24,515 nucleotides of DNA from a virus. The position numbers and the translations under genes are program-made. How positions within the stretch are numbered: the first letter of the stretch is position 1; every line of letters starts with the position of its first letter. The notes below the pieces were generated by a model. The model had not been told where the DNA came from and did not search any database. It saw only the letters and a list, made by a program, of their open reading frames with translations. The stretch spans positions 1 to 24,515 of IMG/VR virus record IMGVR_UViG_3300044638_003367. One strand, 5' to 3'. Positions 1-9,036 of the stretch are shown here, in pieces.

Positions 1-410
1 CCACCAACGGTAAGCGCACCACCCATAGAGATGCCACCCGCAGTAGTAATGCCTCCCACATACAGCCCACCACTAACACCAAGACCACCCGCCACAGTAA
101 GAGCAGCAGCACTAGTGGAAGTAGCAGAGGTAGCATTCGTTATTCGTGTTATACCACTAAAGGTAATACCGCCAGCAGCAGAAATCCCTTCACCAACAAT
201 AAGATTTTTACCAATTCCTACACCACCCGCCACAGTAAGAGCACCAATACCTGTAGTAGTGGATGAGGTTCCATTCGTTACTCGTGTTAACCCGCTAAAG
301 GTAATACCACCAGCAGCAGAAATTCCACCACCAACGGTAAGGTTTTTAGCAATTCCCGCACCACCACCAAGAGTGAGTCCACCTGTGGATAGGGATGTGG
401 AATCTGAAGC
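1..410 (-). repeat. 138-bp tandem coding repeats in the tail fibre shaft
   Basis: Three consecutive units of 138 bp (46 codons) lie at 273-410, 135-272 and 1-134, the last cut by the window edge. On the plus strand the shared core ggtaatacc begins at 300 and again at 162, exactly 138 bp apart. Each unit encodes a segment like LTVAGGxGIxKNLxVGxGIS followed by AAGGITFSGxTRxTN. The units differ at many third positions, so they are old duplications and not recent slippage. Such repeats usually form a trimeric beta shaft, and copy number may set fibre length. Confidence 0.85.
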
Positions 411-1934
411 GGCAGCAATGTTCACTTGACCAGCACTGTCAATGGAGATTACTTCTGTATTCGATGCGCGAATTTTGTAATTAGATGCTCGGAAATCAAG
501 AGTATTGAATACTCCCCCACTTCGATTGTATGATTGAATAATATTCTCATTTAAAGTATTTGCAGGAATAAATTCAAATCCCTCGGCACCACTATTAGAC
601 ACAACAAACTTATACTGTGGAGTAGTTGTTCCGATACCTAAACTTCCTGCATTGGTCAACCGCATCCGCTCTACACCACTGCTACCGTCATTGGTCTTGA
701 ACACCAATGGTTCGCCGCTGCCACCTGGACGCAGTGTGCCGTCCCGCAGATCGCCCACAAGCAGACTGGTGTACGGAATGTCGATGCCGTCAATGATTGC
801 AGCGCGTGTGTACGGCGAGGCTTTAATGATATACCGCACCACGGTGTAAGGGGGCAGATTGGGAAGCAATCCACCAATAGTTGCCGAAGTTACAAATGCA
901 GCACTTCCCGCACCAACACCTGTATTCGCAACAGTGGATTCTTGTCCACCCGCAGATCCAAGCGAATAGATGCCAGAGATGGCAGAATTTATTGTATTCG
1001 TAGGGAACTCACCATCAGTATCAAGGATTGCTCCTGTGTTTACACCAAGAGCAACTCGCCCACGCAGGTCTGGAGTATTAAAGTGAGTGATAGCCACTGC
1101 GGTGATCGACAAGCCCGTGCCATCACCTGATCCTTCAAATATAAAAATATTATTACCAGCAGCAAATACAGTATTGTTTACAACAAAGTTTTTATTAGAA
1201 GAACTATAAACAGGAACGGTCTGAACAATGTAAGATGTTGTGGTAGTCGCAATTATCTTTGCACGAACTTCGGTTGTAGAACTGCCCTGCAAAACAGATG
1301 AACCAATGTATGATGCGTTAGGTGTAGTTGAGGAAGTCAACACAGCAACATGACCATACAACGGAACACGATCACCGCTGCTGTACTGCAACTTTGAGTA
1401 CAGATACGGATACGCACCCACCGCATACGAATTACCGTTGCACTCCAACCACGAATCAGGAATGGTTGAACCCGCAAACGGAACCACCGTGCCCACAGGC
1501 TGAATCTCGTCAATGGCAACAGTGGACGAACCGCCGATCTGTGTGCCAAGATAATTGGTAACAATATACCCTGTACCATTTGTAGTTTTGGTCATCACAG
1601 GCTTCACAACTGTTCCAATAGCACTCGGAGGAGAAGCAGTCAATCCACCCGCAGTAGTGGAATCCAAGAACAGAACAGGAGCAGAAATACCAGCAAGAGC
1701 AGGAACACTAATGTATCCTGAGTAAGTAACATCAAATGATGTTGTGCTAGAACCAGAAACTACTCCAGCAACTTCTGAATTTTCAGCACTATCGGCTTGT
1801 GCCTTTACCCATGTGGAGGTAGCCGTATCATAACGAAGAACATCTCCTTCTACAAAAGTATTTGCTTGTGAAAAAGTTTCCACAATGCTTTTTGGAGTAC
1901 TGCTTCCGCCTTTTAGGTTTAGTGATGATCCCAT
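1..1934 (-). CDS. Tail fibre protein with phage tail-collar domain and GG-rich repeats (partial, C-terminus off the window)
   Basis: An open frame runs from ATG at 1934 to the left edge without a stop, giving 644 residues. An AAAGGC-type ribosome site lies about 10 nt upstream, and the start is 12 nt after the previous stop. Residues 20-132 form a beta module beginning near SEVAGVVSG. A phage tail-collar domain follows: its first half (GTVVPFAGSTIPDSWLECNG, 148-167) and second half (FNTPDLRGRVALGVN, 285-299) are split by an insertion of about 100 residues. The collar region ends with NLPPYTVVRYIIKA (359-372), the usual close of such domains. Residues 424-445 (MRLTNAGSLGIGTTTP) start a shaft typical of phage fibres. 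From 509 onward there are 46-residue repeats of the type LTVAGGVGIGKNLIVG. By family, this is a distal or short tail fibre or other host-adhesion protein. A C-terminal chaperone or receptor tip would lie beyond the window. The adhesion role is inferred. Confidence 0.88.
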   Translation of the reverse strand, partial: MGSSLNLKGGSSTPKSIVETFSQANTFVEGDVLRYDTATSTWVKAQADSAENSEVAGVVSGSSTTSFDVTYSGYISVPALAGISAPVLFLDSTTAGGLTASPPSAIGTVVKPVMTKTTNGTGYIVTNYLGTQIGGSSTVAIDEIQPVGTVVPFAGSTIPDSWLECNGNSYAVGAYPYLYSKLQYSSGDRVPLYGHVAVLTSSTTPNASYIGSSVLQGSSTTEVRAKIIATTTTSYIVQTVPVYSSSNKNFVVNNTVFAAGNNIFIFEGSGDGTGLSITAVAITHFNTPDLRGRVALGVNTGAILDTDGEFPTNTINSAISGIYSLGSAGGQESTVANTGVGAGSAAFVTSATIGGLLPNLPPYTVVRYIIKASPYTRAAIIDGIDIPYTSLLVGDLRDGTLRPGGSGEPLVFKTNDGSSGVERMRLTNAGSLGIGTTTPQYKFVVSNSGAEGFEFIPANTLNENIIQSYNRSGGVFNTLDFRASNYKIRASNTEVISIDSAGQVNIAAASDSTSLSTGGLTLGGGAGIAKNLTVGGGISAAGGITFSGLTRVTNGTSSTTTGIGALTVAGGVGIGKNLIVGEGISAAGGITFSGITRITNATSATSTSAAALTVAGGLGVSGGLYVGGITTAGGISMGGALTVG

Positions 1935-1946
1935 TTGGTATTGCCT

Positions 1947-3911
1947 TTAAGAAATTCTCTGACAGAGATGATAAGCAGTTGTTAGACCCCCAGCGATTGC
2001 GCGATCAAGCGCACGACCACGGGTTTTCCATGTTCCGTTCATTGTGATACCTGTAGTGCTTGCACCAAGATATATTCCGTACTCGCCACTCAACCCACCG
2101 CTATTGTGGTAGTACAGGGTGACTCCCACATTTGGGGATAGCGTTGAGCCTGTTGTACCCATAACAATACTGCCTGTAGGAAGATCAGCGTATGCAGCCA
2201 ACGAGCCTGTGTATCCTGTAAACGAAGACTGTCCTGCATTGTTTACATCACCACGATATGAGAGAATTTGTGCTCCAATAGTACTAACAGAAAATACAAG
2301 TGGCTTTCGAACATATCCAATTTCTGTTGGTGGTGTATCCGTGAACGAAGGAGCGGGGTTGTCGTCTAGTGCGGTAAAAGGAACTCCTCCTGTTCCAGCA
2401 CAATCCTTATTCAAGAAGTACTGAACACCAGCAACCATATTTCCTGGAGTTCCTGAATTGGTTGCAGAGACTCCGCTAACAGAAGAAAAGTATCCATTAG
2501 TAGCCATAGTGAACTTAGAGTTCACTCCTGTGGGTGTTGATCCCGCTCCCACTAATATCTCGTTGATATCTGTAACAATTCCGATTACTTCGGCTGCGCT
2601 TGGATCGTTTGCCTGAGCCTTTACATAAATTCCAGTATCATATGTTGCGTATGTGTTGCCAGCAACACCTGTATACGCATACGAAAGCCCCTGAGATCCA
2701 ACTAGAAACCGAACAGCAGTTCCAATTTTAAATTTGTTGTACTGATTGACTTGTGTTCCAACTGTGGTGGCAGTAATAACAGTGGTATCATCCACCAACA
2801 AACCACCAGTAAACGGAATCACCAATGCGCTTTTACTGCTTGTGGCAACAAACACTGCTTTATGAACTGTTCCCGATGCCTTTGATGGTGTTGTATTAAG
2901 TTTTCCAGGAAGTGTAGACAGGTAATACACTCCACCTGTTGCAAGCGTGGACGATGCTGAGAGTAGAGCATTTGTAAAATCTCCAAATACTTCACCAATA
3001 AAGGTGACTTCAAATGTGTTTGCGTCCACACGAGTAGACACAACACCAACAATCTCTGCCTTGTCCACATCAGTGCAGTCTGCTGCAATGTAGAGTCCAG
3101 TGCCGTTCACATACACAGGAGTACCGAAAGACAGTCCGTGAGCCACCTGTGTCACGCGCTTACGGTTTGCACCATTTCGAATATTTACAAACGGCTGTGC
3201 GCCGTATGTTGTGCCGTTCAGCACTTCCATGAAAACCGTTGCGCCTGTTGGGGAGTAGCGGCTAAATTCAATTGCTCGGTTGGTGGTTGCTCCTGCTGCT
3301 CCACCCGTGTTTGTCAGACTAATATTAAGCCCGTGATCAGAGATTGCTCCACCGTCAAGACGAATGGCAAGACCGTGAACAGGCAAGGTTCCACCGTCAG
3401 CAGGGTACAACCCGCTTGTGGCTCCGCTAAAACCAATGTGTGTGTTTGCACGCCACACACCTGTGATACCGTGAACTCCAAGATTTTGCCAGAGCCACTC
3501 TGCTGTTGCACCGCTTCCAAGATTCAAGATCAAGCCACCGCCGCCAGCAGCAGAAATTCCTGCGGCAGATGCGCCAGCAAGATCACCAAGCACAATATTG
3601 TAATCATCAATGGTAACCGTCTGTGCGTTCATGGTCACAGTGGAACCGTTGAAGGTAACTACACCACCAAAGTTAATATTACCAGTAAAAGTGTGACCAG
3701 TGGTAATGGTTTCAATCAGTTCAACAGAAAGAGTTCCACCCGTGCTTGTTGTAAGTGAAATACTTCCACTACTAATACCTTCATACAACTTCAGTTTATT
3801 TATTTTGTAGACGGCAGTATTGGTGATGTCACGCCATGTGTTAAAAGTATCCCCAAGTGCGACTTCGGGGATCTGATAGGTGTTTACATCTGGTCCTGTG
3901 TTTGCTGCCAT
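1947..3911 (-). CDS. Tail-fibre-like virion structural protein, 654 aa
   Basis: The N-terminus (residues 10-45, around IPEVALGDTFNTWRDITN) is the type seen at the start of fibre-like structural proteins of T4-like cyanophages. Residues 74-110 (FTGNINFGGVVTFNGS, then VTIDDYNIVLGD) resemble a beta-structured fibre attachment segment. A glycine-rich stretch and a WLWQNLG to WRANTHIG motif follow (118-160). Two related beta modules occupy about 253-370 and 395-554; each has an EIVGVVS or EVIGIVT start and a YYLS or YFLN core. A third copy lies at the start of the next gene. The C-terminus (GTWKTRGRALDRAIAGGL) is compact. The ATG at 3911 follows the previous stop by 4 nt with only a weak ribosome site, which suggests translational coupling. 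It is likely a peripheral fibre or fibre-attachment protein. The exact T4 counterpart is not clear. Confidence 0.8.
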   Translation of the reverse strand: MAANTGPDVNTYQIPEVALGDTFNTWRDITNTAVYKINKLKLYEGISSGSISLTTSTGGTLSVELIETITTGHTFTGNINFGGVVTFNGSTVTMNAQTVTIDDYNIVLGDLAGASAAGISAAGGGGLILNLGSGATAEWLWQNLGVHGITGVWRANTHIGFSGATSGLYPADGGTLPVHGLAIRLDGGAISDHGLNISLTNTGGAAGATTNRAIEFSRYSPTGATVFMEVLNGTTYGAQPFVNIRNGANRKRVTQVAHGLSFGTPVYVNGTGLYIAADCTDVDKAEIVGVVSTRVDANTFEVTFIGEVFGDFTNALLSASSTLATGGVYYLSTLPGKLNTTPSKASGTVHKAVFVATSSKSALVIPFTGGLLVDDTTVITATTVGTQVNQYNKFKIGTAVRFLVGSQGLSYAYTGVAGNTYATYDTGIYVKAQANDPSAAEVIGIVTDINEILVGAGSTPTGVNSKFTMATNGYFSSVSGVSATNSGTPGNMVAGVQYFLNKDCAGTGGVPFTALDDNPAPSFTDTPPTEIGYVRKPLVFSVSTIGAQILSYRGDVNNAGQSSFTGYTGSLAAYADLPTGSIVMGTTGSTLSPNVGVTLYYHNSGGLSGEYGIYLGASTTGITMNGTWKTRGRALDRAIAGGLTTAYHLCQRIS

Positions 3912-3915
3912 TTGC

Positions 3916-4110
3916 TTATTCGCTCTGCTGTGTGTGGTTTAATACAGATATGAGTTGCTGTACTTGCTGCTTTAGAGTATTTATCTCTGCTTTCAGTGCT
4001 TCTACATCTTCTGCTAAAGTCTTTTTTTGCTTAAAAGCATCAATTGTCTGTGCATCTGCCAGTAGTACTGCACCTGTGGCACTGTCGCGGATGTATCTTA
4101 CTCCACTCAT
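3916..4110 (-). CDS. Small coiled-coil protein, 64 aa
   Basis: A 64-residue protein whose ATG directly abuts the stop codon of the upstream DUF4815-type gene (0 nt gap) and whose stop lies 4 nt before the next gene. No strong ribosome site is visible, so translation probably depends on coupling. Residues 1-20 (MSGVRYIRDSATGAVLLADA) form a short beta-type head. Residues about 30-58 (LAEDVEALKAEINTLKQQV) show a clear leucine/isoleucine heptad pattern for a parallel coiled coil. I recognise no named family. Its place between the DUF4815 protein and two fibre proteins suggests a small oligomerising connector or assembly factor; this is inference. The reading frame is well supported by its exact fit between genes and by its composition. 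Confidence 0.72.
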   Translation of the reverse strand: MSGVRYIRDSATGAVLLADAQTIDAFKQKKTLAEDVEALKAEINTLKQQVQQLISVLNHTQQSE

Positions 4111-7100
4111 TTATTGAATGAAACTCACTGTACGGATGTTTCGTGCAGCAGGTGTTTTGAAATATGTAGAGTTTGGTGCCGCAGAAGTCATTACAACCTG
4201 TATCTGATACGAGGTAAATGCTCCTGAAGGCACAGCAACACGGAACGCGGCTTCTCGGAAATCAATTTCCGAATTACTAGTAAATGAAGGACTGATTTGT
4301 GGCATGGGCAGGAATCCCTTGGAGAATATATCGGTTTCCCCACTCAGGCAGTATCGGTAATTCACCGCAATAGCAGATCCTGTTGGAATATTTGCGTCCA
4401 CAAACACAGCAATTCCGTTTGATGCCGTGGATTGTGGCAACTCCACTACTCGCGAAACATATTTAGATGTTGGAGTGCTACTAGTGGCGTACATGGTAAC
4501 ACTAGCAGCGAACAGCGCAGAAACATCAATCACAGGAGACACTGATGTGTTTGCTCCTCTTGTTAGGGAGTATTGCAGATCTGGATTACTTGAAATAATA
4601 GTCTTCAAATATACAGATTCGTTGTTCAAGAAGTTTTCACCATTAACAGTGCGGGAAATGGTGCAACTACTTGGAACAATTTCTGGAGCGTAGAACTTTA
4701 AAATTTGAGCATTGGTGCAATTACTGATTCCACTGTATTTAATATTACCAGTTGAAACAAACGAACACTGATTCAAGGTGAACATAAGATCTGTGGTGTT
4801 GTTTTGTACTGTTGAACCAATTCCTTGTGGTGTAAACAAGGTTCCAACCAACTGATTGTTTCCTGCGCGACCCGCAACAGCCGAATTATTGTTGATGGTA
4901 TTAATTGCACTCTCAGCAGCAAACAATTCGTATTTATCGCTGTTTGCCAAAATACAGATAGCGTATTCACCTGGTTCAAGATACACAGGACTGCTAAAGG
5001 TGAAAGTTGTTGCTGTTGGTGATGCAGAATTAGCCATTACCTCTGCTGAGTTTTTCACCACTGTGCTGAAAGGCATTACCACAGAAGGGGATGGATATCC
5101 AGAAACCGTTGGACGAATCTGAACCGTTACTGGTAATGTGGAATCCTTTGCAGCAAAATAAAGGTCTGCGCTACTAAGGAATATGCCATCAGGGTTTGCT
5201 TTCTTATCAACCAAGAATGTTTGTGATACAGGATCGCTCCAATGGTTGTTCTCAACAGAATCAATGTCTCGATTGAATGGATCCTTTGCAATGCTTTCGC
5301 TTGCAGCAGTTTGACGGCGCAGTTCAGGTGGACGAGTAGAGTACGAACCAGAATCGCGTTGCTCCAACAGACCCGTGCAGTAGTAGACTGCTTCCGCTGC
5401 AATGGTGGCATTAGCCGTAACAGCAGAATCAGCAATACGAACAGTTCGTTGTCCTGCCAAGAATGTGCCAGCAGAAATTCCAAAAGATACGGTGCATGAG
5501 CCGTAAGTATCCGTGCTAATACCACTCTTGACTACTTCTCCGTCAAAATACAGAGAAAGATTTGTGGAATTGGGTTTCAAGCCGTCAACCGTTGCAGTCA
5601 CCGTATTAAGCGGAATATAAGGAACCACACTACGATCAATTACCCGTGAACCAATGCGATGCTTGATACGGTTCTTTAGTTGACGAGCACTAATAAAATT
5701 GCTGTTCTTCTGATCAATGCTCTGCACCTTACGAGAAACACCAACTCGAATGCTGCCAGAGTTAACCGATGGAATTGCAGATGTGGATGCCACATGGGGA
5801 AGTTCAACAATACGCTTCTGTATATCGTCTTGTTCTTCTTCAACCTGATCTATGCCTGTCCATATGCTTTCCCATTCATTCCACTGCGTACCAAAGCCAC
5901 GCTTGTTGTTTGCATCAGATGAAATCCAATTGTCATTTTCTGAAAGTGCATTGGTCTTAACAGCAGGACGATATCCTGTGTCATAGAATGGTTCAACCGA
6001 AGTAGACAATTTCATAAACCCAAGCCAATTAACCGTGTTGGACGGATTAATCTTAATTCTTTTTGTGTACTGCTTGTTTTCAATATAAGCAGGAGTGGTG
6101 TAATCAAGAGTAACCAATCCATCTGGAGAAACCACAGTATCGTTTGTGATTGGGGGATTAATTGAAATTTCTTGAGTTGTGAAGAATGGACGCAATTCGC
6201 CACGCTCAAAATCAATAGAACAAGAATTAGAGTAATCAGTAACATCAGAAATCGAGTGTCCGTAGAACTCATCAGAGAAGATGGAAGTTTTCAAAGGTTC
6301 CGTAGCAGTAAAGGTTCCACGAAGAGATCGTGCTTCTATTTCAGATTCTGACAGGGAGAGTTTAGCAAACACTTCAACTTCATCCACTCGCTTCTGAATC
6401 TTGCCAATATCTGCCATAGTGAATCGTTTGGTGTCTACAGGAGTAACCACTACATCACTTGCGTTGTGTGTGTACGCAGGAACAGTTACGGTAGCAAGCA
6501 CAAGAGCATCAGCAGGATCAGGTGGAGCCGAAGGCGAAAGGTCAGGAGTACCTTCCACAAAGAAGAATAGTGCAGATCCGTCTTCAGAATCAGCCTTTAC
6601 ACACAATTTATCAATGCGAGGCAGATAGTGATTGTATGACGCAGTGGTGAACGATGGAACCACAACATCAGTGGCACCATAGGGCTTCAGCATTGGAGTG
6701 TCTGAGGTCAATCCAGAATGACGGAAGTCCAAGCAGTTTGCCAAAGACACAGTTTTACCTGTACGCGGATTGGTGTACAGTGGAATCTGAGCATACGGGA
6801 ACGCAGAACCATCAGAAGCAAGGTATGAGTGCTTGCCGATAAATGGCGCAGCAGCCAATCCACCGTGAACAAAATATGAGTAGGTAACACGAAGGTCCGC
6901 GTTGGTTAATGAAGAAGTATATACAGGCTTGGATGCTGCACTATCCTTGATATACAGACGAGAATTTTCGTAGTGAGTTTCTCGCTGACCATTATCCAAT
7001 TCAAAATCATCGGTATAATCTATTGCTGCACTGGTTTGATTAACAACCGAAGCAACAGCGTACACATCACGATTAGGAATAGTGAAGTACTTACGACCAC

Positions 7101-9027
7101 CTTCTGATGTGCTTAAATTGGAAGTAAAATTAACCGTAGTTGTTGTCGAAGTTTTGGTTCTGTATGTTGTATTATCACTAATAGTGGGAGTATACACCAC
7201 AGGTACCATTGCTCGCAATTGTGAAGAAGCGAATCCTGTTGGCACATTGGAAGCCACTACAGTCATACTTGATTGGGAATAAGCAGTAATAGTTCCACTA
7301 CTAGGAGTGAATGCAGTGGGCGAATTGCCCACAAAAGATATTTGACTGGCTGCTGGTGGTGTAGCAGGGAAATTAAACACACTAGAATTGCCAGTAGAAA
7401 TAGTATCCTGAAAATGTGCCTTGGTAATCGTATAAGATGTTTGATTGGTGGTTGGAGTATTAGGAGATGGAGTAATGGCAACAGCAGTACCAGCACCACC
7501 CATCAGTCTACAAGGAACAGACAGAAAAGAAATTTGGTCAACCGCATACCCTGGCTGCAATTCGTAAACCAGAGATGAATTATCTGTGCCTGATGCAGAG
7601 AATCCTAAAGCAATTTGTGGCGTAAAGGATCCAATGGTAAATCCTGTAGTATTACTGTAGATAAACCCTGTTGTACCACTCGAAACAGAACCACTCAATC
7701 CGTACACATACAACCGATAGTGGTTTCCTGCGAATCCACCAAGACCAGATTGTTGAGGAGTAGGAATCGCACCATGAACATAACCAGTAGCCACTGTAGC
7801 GGTATTGGCTGCATTTCTGAATTGCACCAGTGCAGATCCAGAACTAACAGTGGTTAGATTGGTAGCAAATGTTTCGCCAAATCCAGATGCCGTATTACCC
7901 ATGCATACACCAATAAAGTTTCCAGTGCTAAACGGAAATATTATATTAGATTCAGGTTGAACTGTTCGTGATTTGCTAAAGGGAACGGTAACTGGATGCT
8001 GATTCTCAACATCATATCCAAGCACATACGCCTTGCCTTCGCCAACAGACATATTTAATTGTGTGTTAGAATACCCTTTAACAGTAAGATCAAACGGACG
8101 AACCGTATAGGATCCCGACTCATCGTAGGTGCGAAGAGCAAGTGCCTTTTGAATCTCTCCGTAGGTGATTCGCTCAATTTTCTTCGTGACTTTTCCGCCT
8201 TCAAACCTAAGCAGTTCAACAAAGTCATCAGGAGTTTCGCTCAACTCAGCCTGAGCAAGCGAAAGAGTAACTTTATAGCGATCTGCTCCAGGAGCATTGT
8301 AGTTGTAGGATCCAATTGCAGGATCCCGCAGAGTAGAGTTTTCCTGCTCTGTAACATTGTCACGACCAATCGCAAATCCAATTTTCTTGGATAGTGTGGA
8401 GAATGTGGTGAAGTTTAGATCACGATATCCCGTTTCTGCGGTGTATGGAGTGAACTGCTGTGTCTCGGTTCGAACAAAGAATCCGTCCACATAGAAGATA
8501 CCATCAGAAACCGTAACCAGTTTGCAGTTACCTTTACCAAACGAATCAGAAATAACACTCAGACCAGAAACCGTGAATGAATCCTTAGTTAAATTAAAGG
8601 TACTAGCAAACGAAGTTCCCGACACAAAATCAACAACAAGAATCAAGTACCCGTCTGTATTCACATCAGGAGCAATATAGTGAACCACCGTTGCTTGTGT
8701 TGTGTCTGTGGTATTGGTGGGTGTAAGAATTCCGCCAACAAGGGTGGAGTAGTCGGTGACTCCCGCAAGAGGAGTACCAACACCAGCATCAACCATTAAA
8801 AATGAAGAATTGCGAACACTAATACCACCACCAATAATGCGAGATCCGTCCTTGAACAAATGATCGCCGATTCGGGACAGTTGATCCTGTAGGATGGACT
8901 GCAATTGCGTGGCTTCACGGGCTTGCAGGGCGTATCCTGGCTTGAACAGAACACGCAAAAACCCGTTGTCCGCAGAAAAATCATCGTAGTACGGACTGAT
9001 ATTAAAGATGCTAGGATCGTATGCCAT
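4111..9027 (-). CDS. DUF4815-type baseplate or tail fibre structural protein, 1638 aa
   Basis: The N-terminus (YYDDFSADNGFLRVLFKPGY, then ALQAREATQLQSILQDQLSR) matches the start of the DUF4815 family found in large structural proteins of T4-like and jumbo phages. The domain covers roughly the first 350 residues. A long beta-rich middle follows. Near residues 1255-1400 there is a conserved block (DPVSQTFLVD, then SSADLYFAAKD, then TVQIRPTVSGYPS, then PVYLEPGEYAICIL), a signature I associate with this group. The C-terminus (YQIQVVMTSA, then RNIRTVSFIQ) also fits. ATG at 9027 has AGAGGAA just upstream and lies 9 nt after the gp8 stop. It occupies the position that genes 9 and 10 hold in T4, so a role as peripheral baseplate or fibre-bearing component is likely. 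That functional link is inference; the family call is from recognised motifs. Confidence 0.82.
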   Translation of the reverse strand: MAYDPSIFNISPYYDDFSADNGFLRVLFKPGYALQAREATQLQSILQDQLSRIGDHLFKDGSRIIGGGISVRNSSFLMVDAGVGTPLAGVTDYSTLVGGILTPTNTTDTTQATVVHYIAPDVNTDGYLILVVDFVSGTSFASTFNLTKDSFTVSGLSVISDSFGKGNCKLVTVSDGIFYVDGFFVRTETQQFTPYTAETGYRDLNFTTFSTLSKKIGFAIGRDNVTEQENSTLRDPAIGSYNYNAPGADRYKVTLSLAQAELSETPDDFVELLRFEGGKVTKKIERITYGEIQKALALRTYDESGSYTVRPFDLTVKGYSNTQLNMSVGEGKAYVLGYDVENQHPVTVPFSKSRTVQPESNIIFPFSTGNFIGVCMGNTASGFGETFATNLTTVSSGSALVQFRNAANTATVATGYVHGAIPTPQQSGLGGFAGNHYRLYVYGLSGSVSSGTTGFIYSNTTGFTIGSFTPQIALGFSASGTDNSSLVYELQPGYAVDQISFLSVPCRLMGGAGTAVAITPSPNTPTTNQTSYTITKAHFQDTISTGNSSVFNFPATPPAASQISFVGNSPTAFTPSSGTITAYSQSSMTVVASNVPTGFASSQLRAMVPVVYTPTISDNTTYRTKTSTTTTVNFTSNLSTSEGGRKYFTIPNRDVYAVASVVNQTSAAIDYTDDFELDNGQRETHYENSRLYIKDSAASKPVYTSSLTNADLRVTYSYFVHGGLAAAPFIGKHSYLASDGSAFPYAQIPLYTNPRTGKTVSLANCLDFRHSGLTSDTPMLKPYGATDVVVPSFTTASYNHYLPRIDKLCVKADSEDGSALFFFVEGTPDLSPSAPPDPADALVLATVTVPAYTHNASDVVVTPVDTKRFTMADIGKIQKRVDEVEVFAKLSLSESEIEARSLRGTFTATEPLKTSIFSDEFYGHSISDVTDYSNSCSIDFERGELRPFFTTQEISINPPITNDTVVSPDGLVTLDYTTPAYIENKQYTKRIKINPSNTVNWLGFMKLSTSVEPFYDTGYRPAVKTNALSENDNWISSDANNKRGFGTQWNEWESIWTGIDQVEEEQDDIQKRIVELPHVASTSAIPSVNSGSIRVGVSRKVQSIDQKNSNFISARQLKNRIKHRIGSRVIDRSVVPYIPLNTVTATVDGLKPNSTNLSLYFDGEVVKSGISTDTYGSCTVSFGISAGTFLAGQRTVRIADSAVTANATIAAEAVYYCTGLLEQRDSGSYSTRPPELRRQTAASESIAKDPFNRDIDSVENNHWSDPVSQTFLVDKKANPDGIFLSSADLYFAAKDSTLPVTVQIRPTVSGYPSPSVVMPFSTVVKNSAEVMANSASPTATTFTFSSPVYLEPGEYAICILANSDKYELFAAESAINTINNNSAVAGRAGNNQLVGTLFTPQGIGSTVQNNTTDLMFTLNQCSFVSTGNIKYSGISNCTNAQILKFYAPEIVPSSCTISRTVNGENFLNNESVYLKTIISSNPDLQYSLTRGANTSVSPVIDVSALFAASVTMYATSSTPTSKYVSRVVELPQSTASNGIAVFVDANIPTGSAIAVNYRYCLSGETDIFSKGFLPMPQISPSFTSNSEIDFREAAFRVAVPSGAFTSYQIQVVMTSAAPNSTYFKTPAARNIRTVSFIQ

Positions 9028-9036
9028 ATGTTCCTC

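Noticed and set aside
1-410. CRISPR-like repeat array
   Set aside because: The period is an exact multiple of three, the units are coding and diverged at third positions, and there are no short identical repeats with unique spacers.
31-429. Proline-rich plus-strand open frame of 132 codons
   Set aside because: It is antisense to the glycine-rich fibre repeats; GGT/GGC codons read as ACC/GCC/CCA on the other strand create an artificial proline/alanine-rich frame. No ribosome site was seen.
3138-3758. Cysteine-rich plus-strand open frame of 206 codons
   Set aside because: It lies wholly inside the 654-residue fibre gene on the opposite strand, has no family resemblance and has a composition expected from reading ACA/GCA-rich antisense codons.
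5127-5525. Minus-strand alternative frame of 132 codons inside the DUF4815-type gene
   Set aside because: A leucine-rich shadow frame nested in a large coding gene, without a ribosome site or homology.
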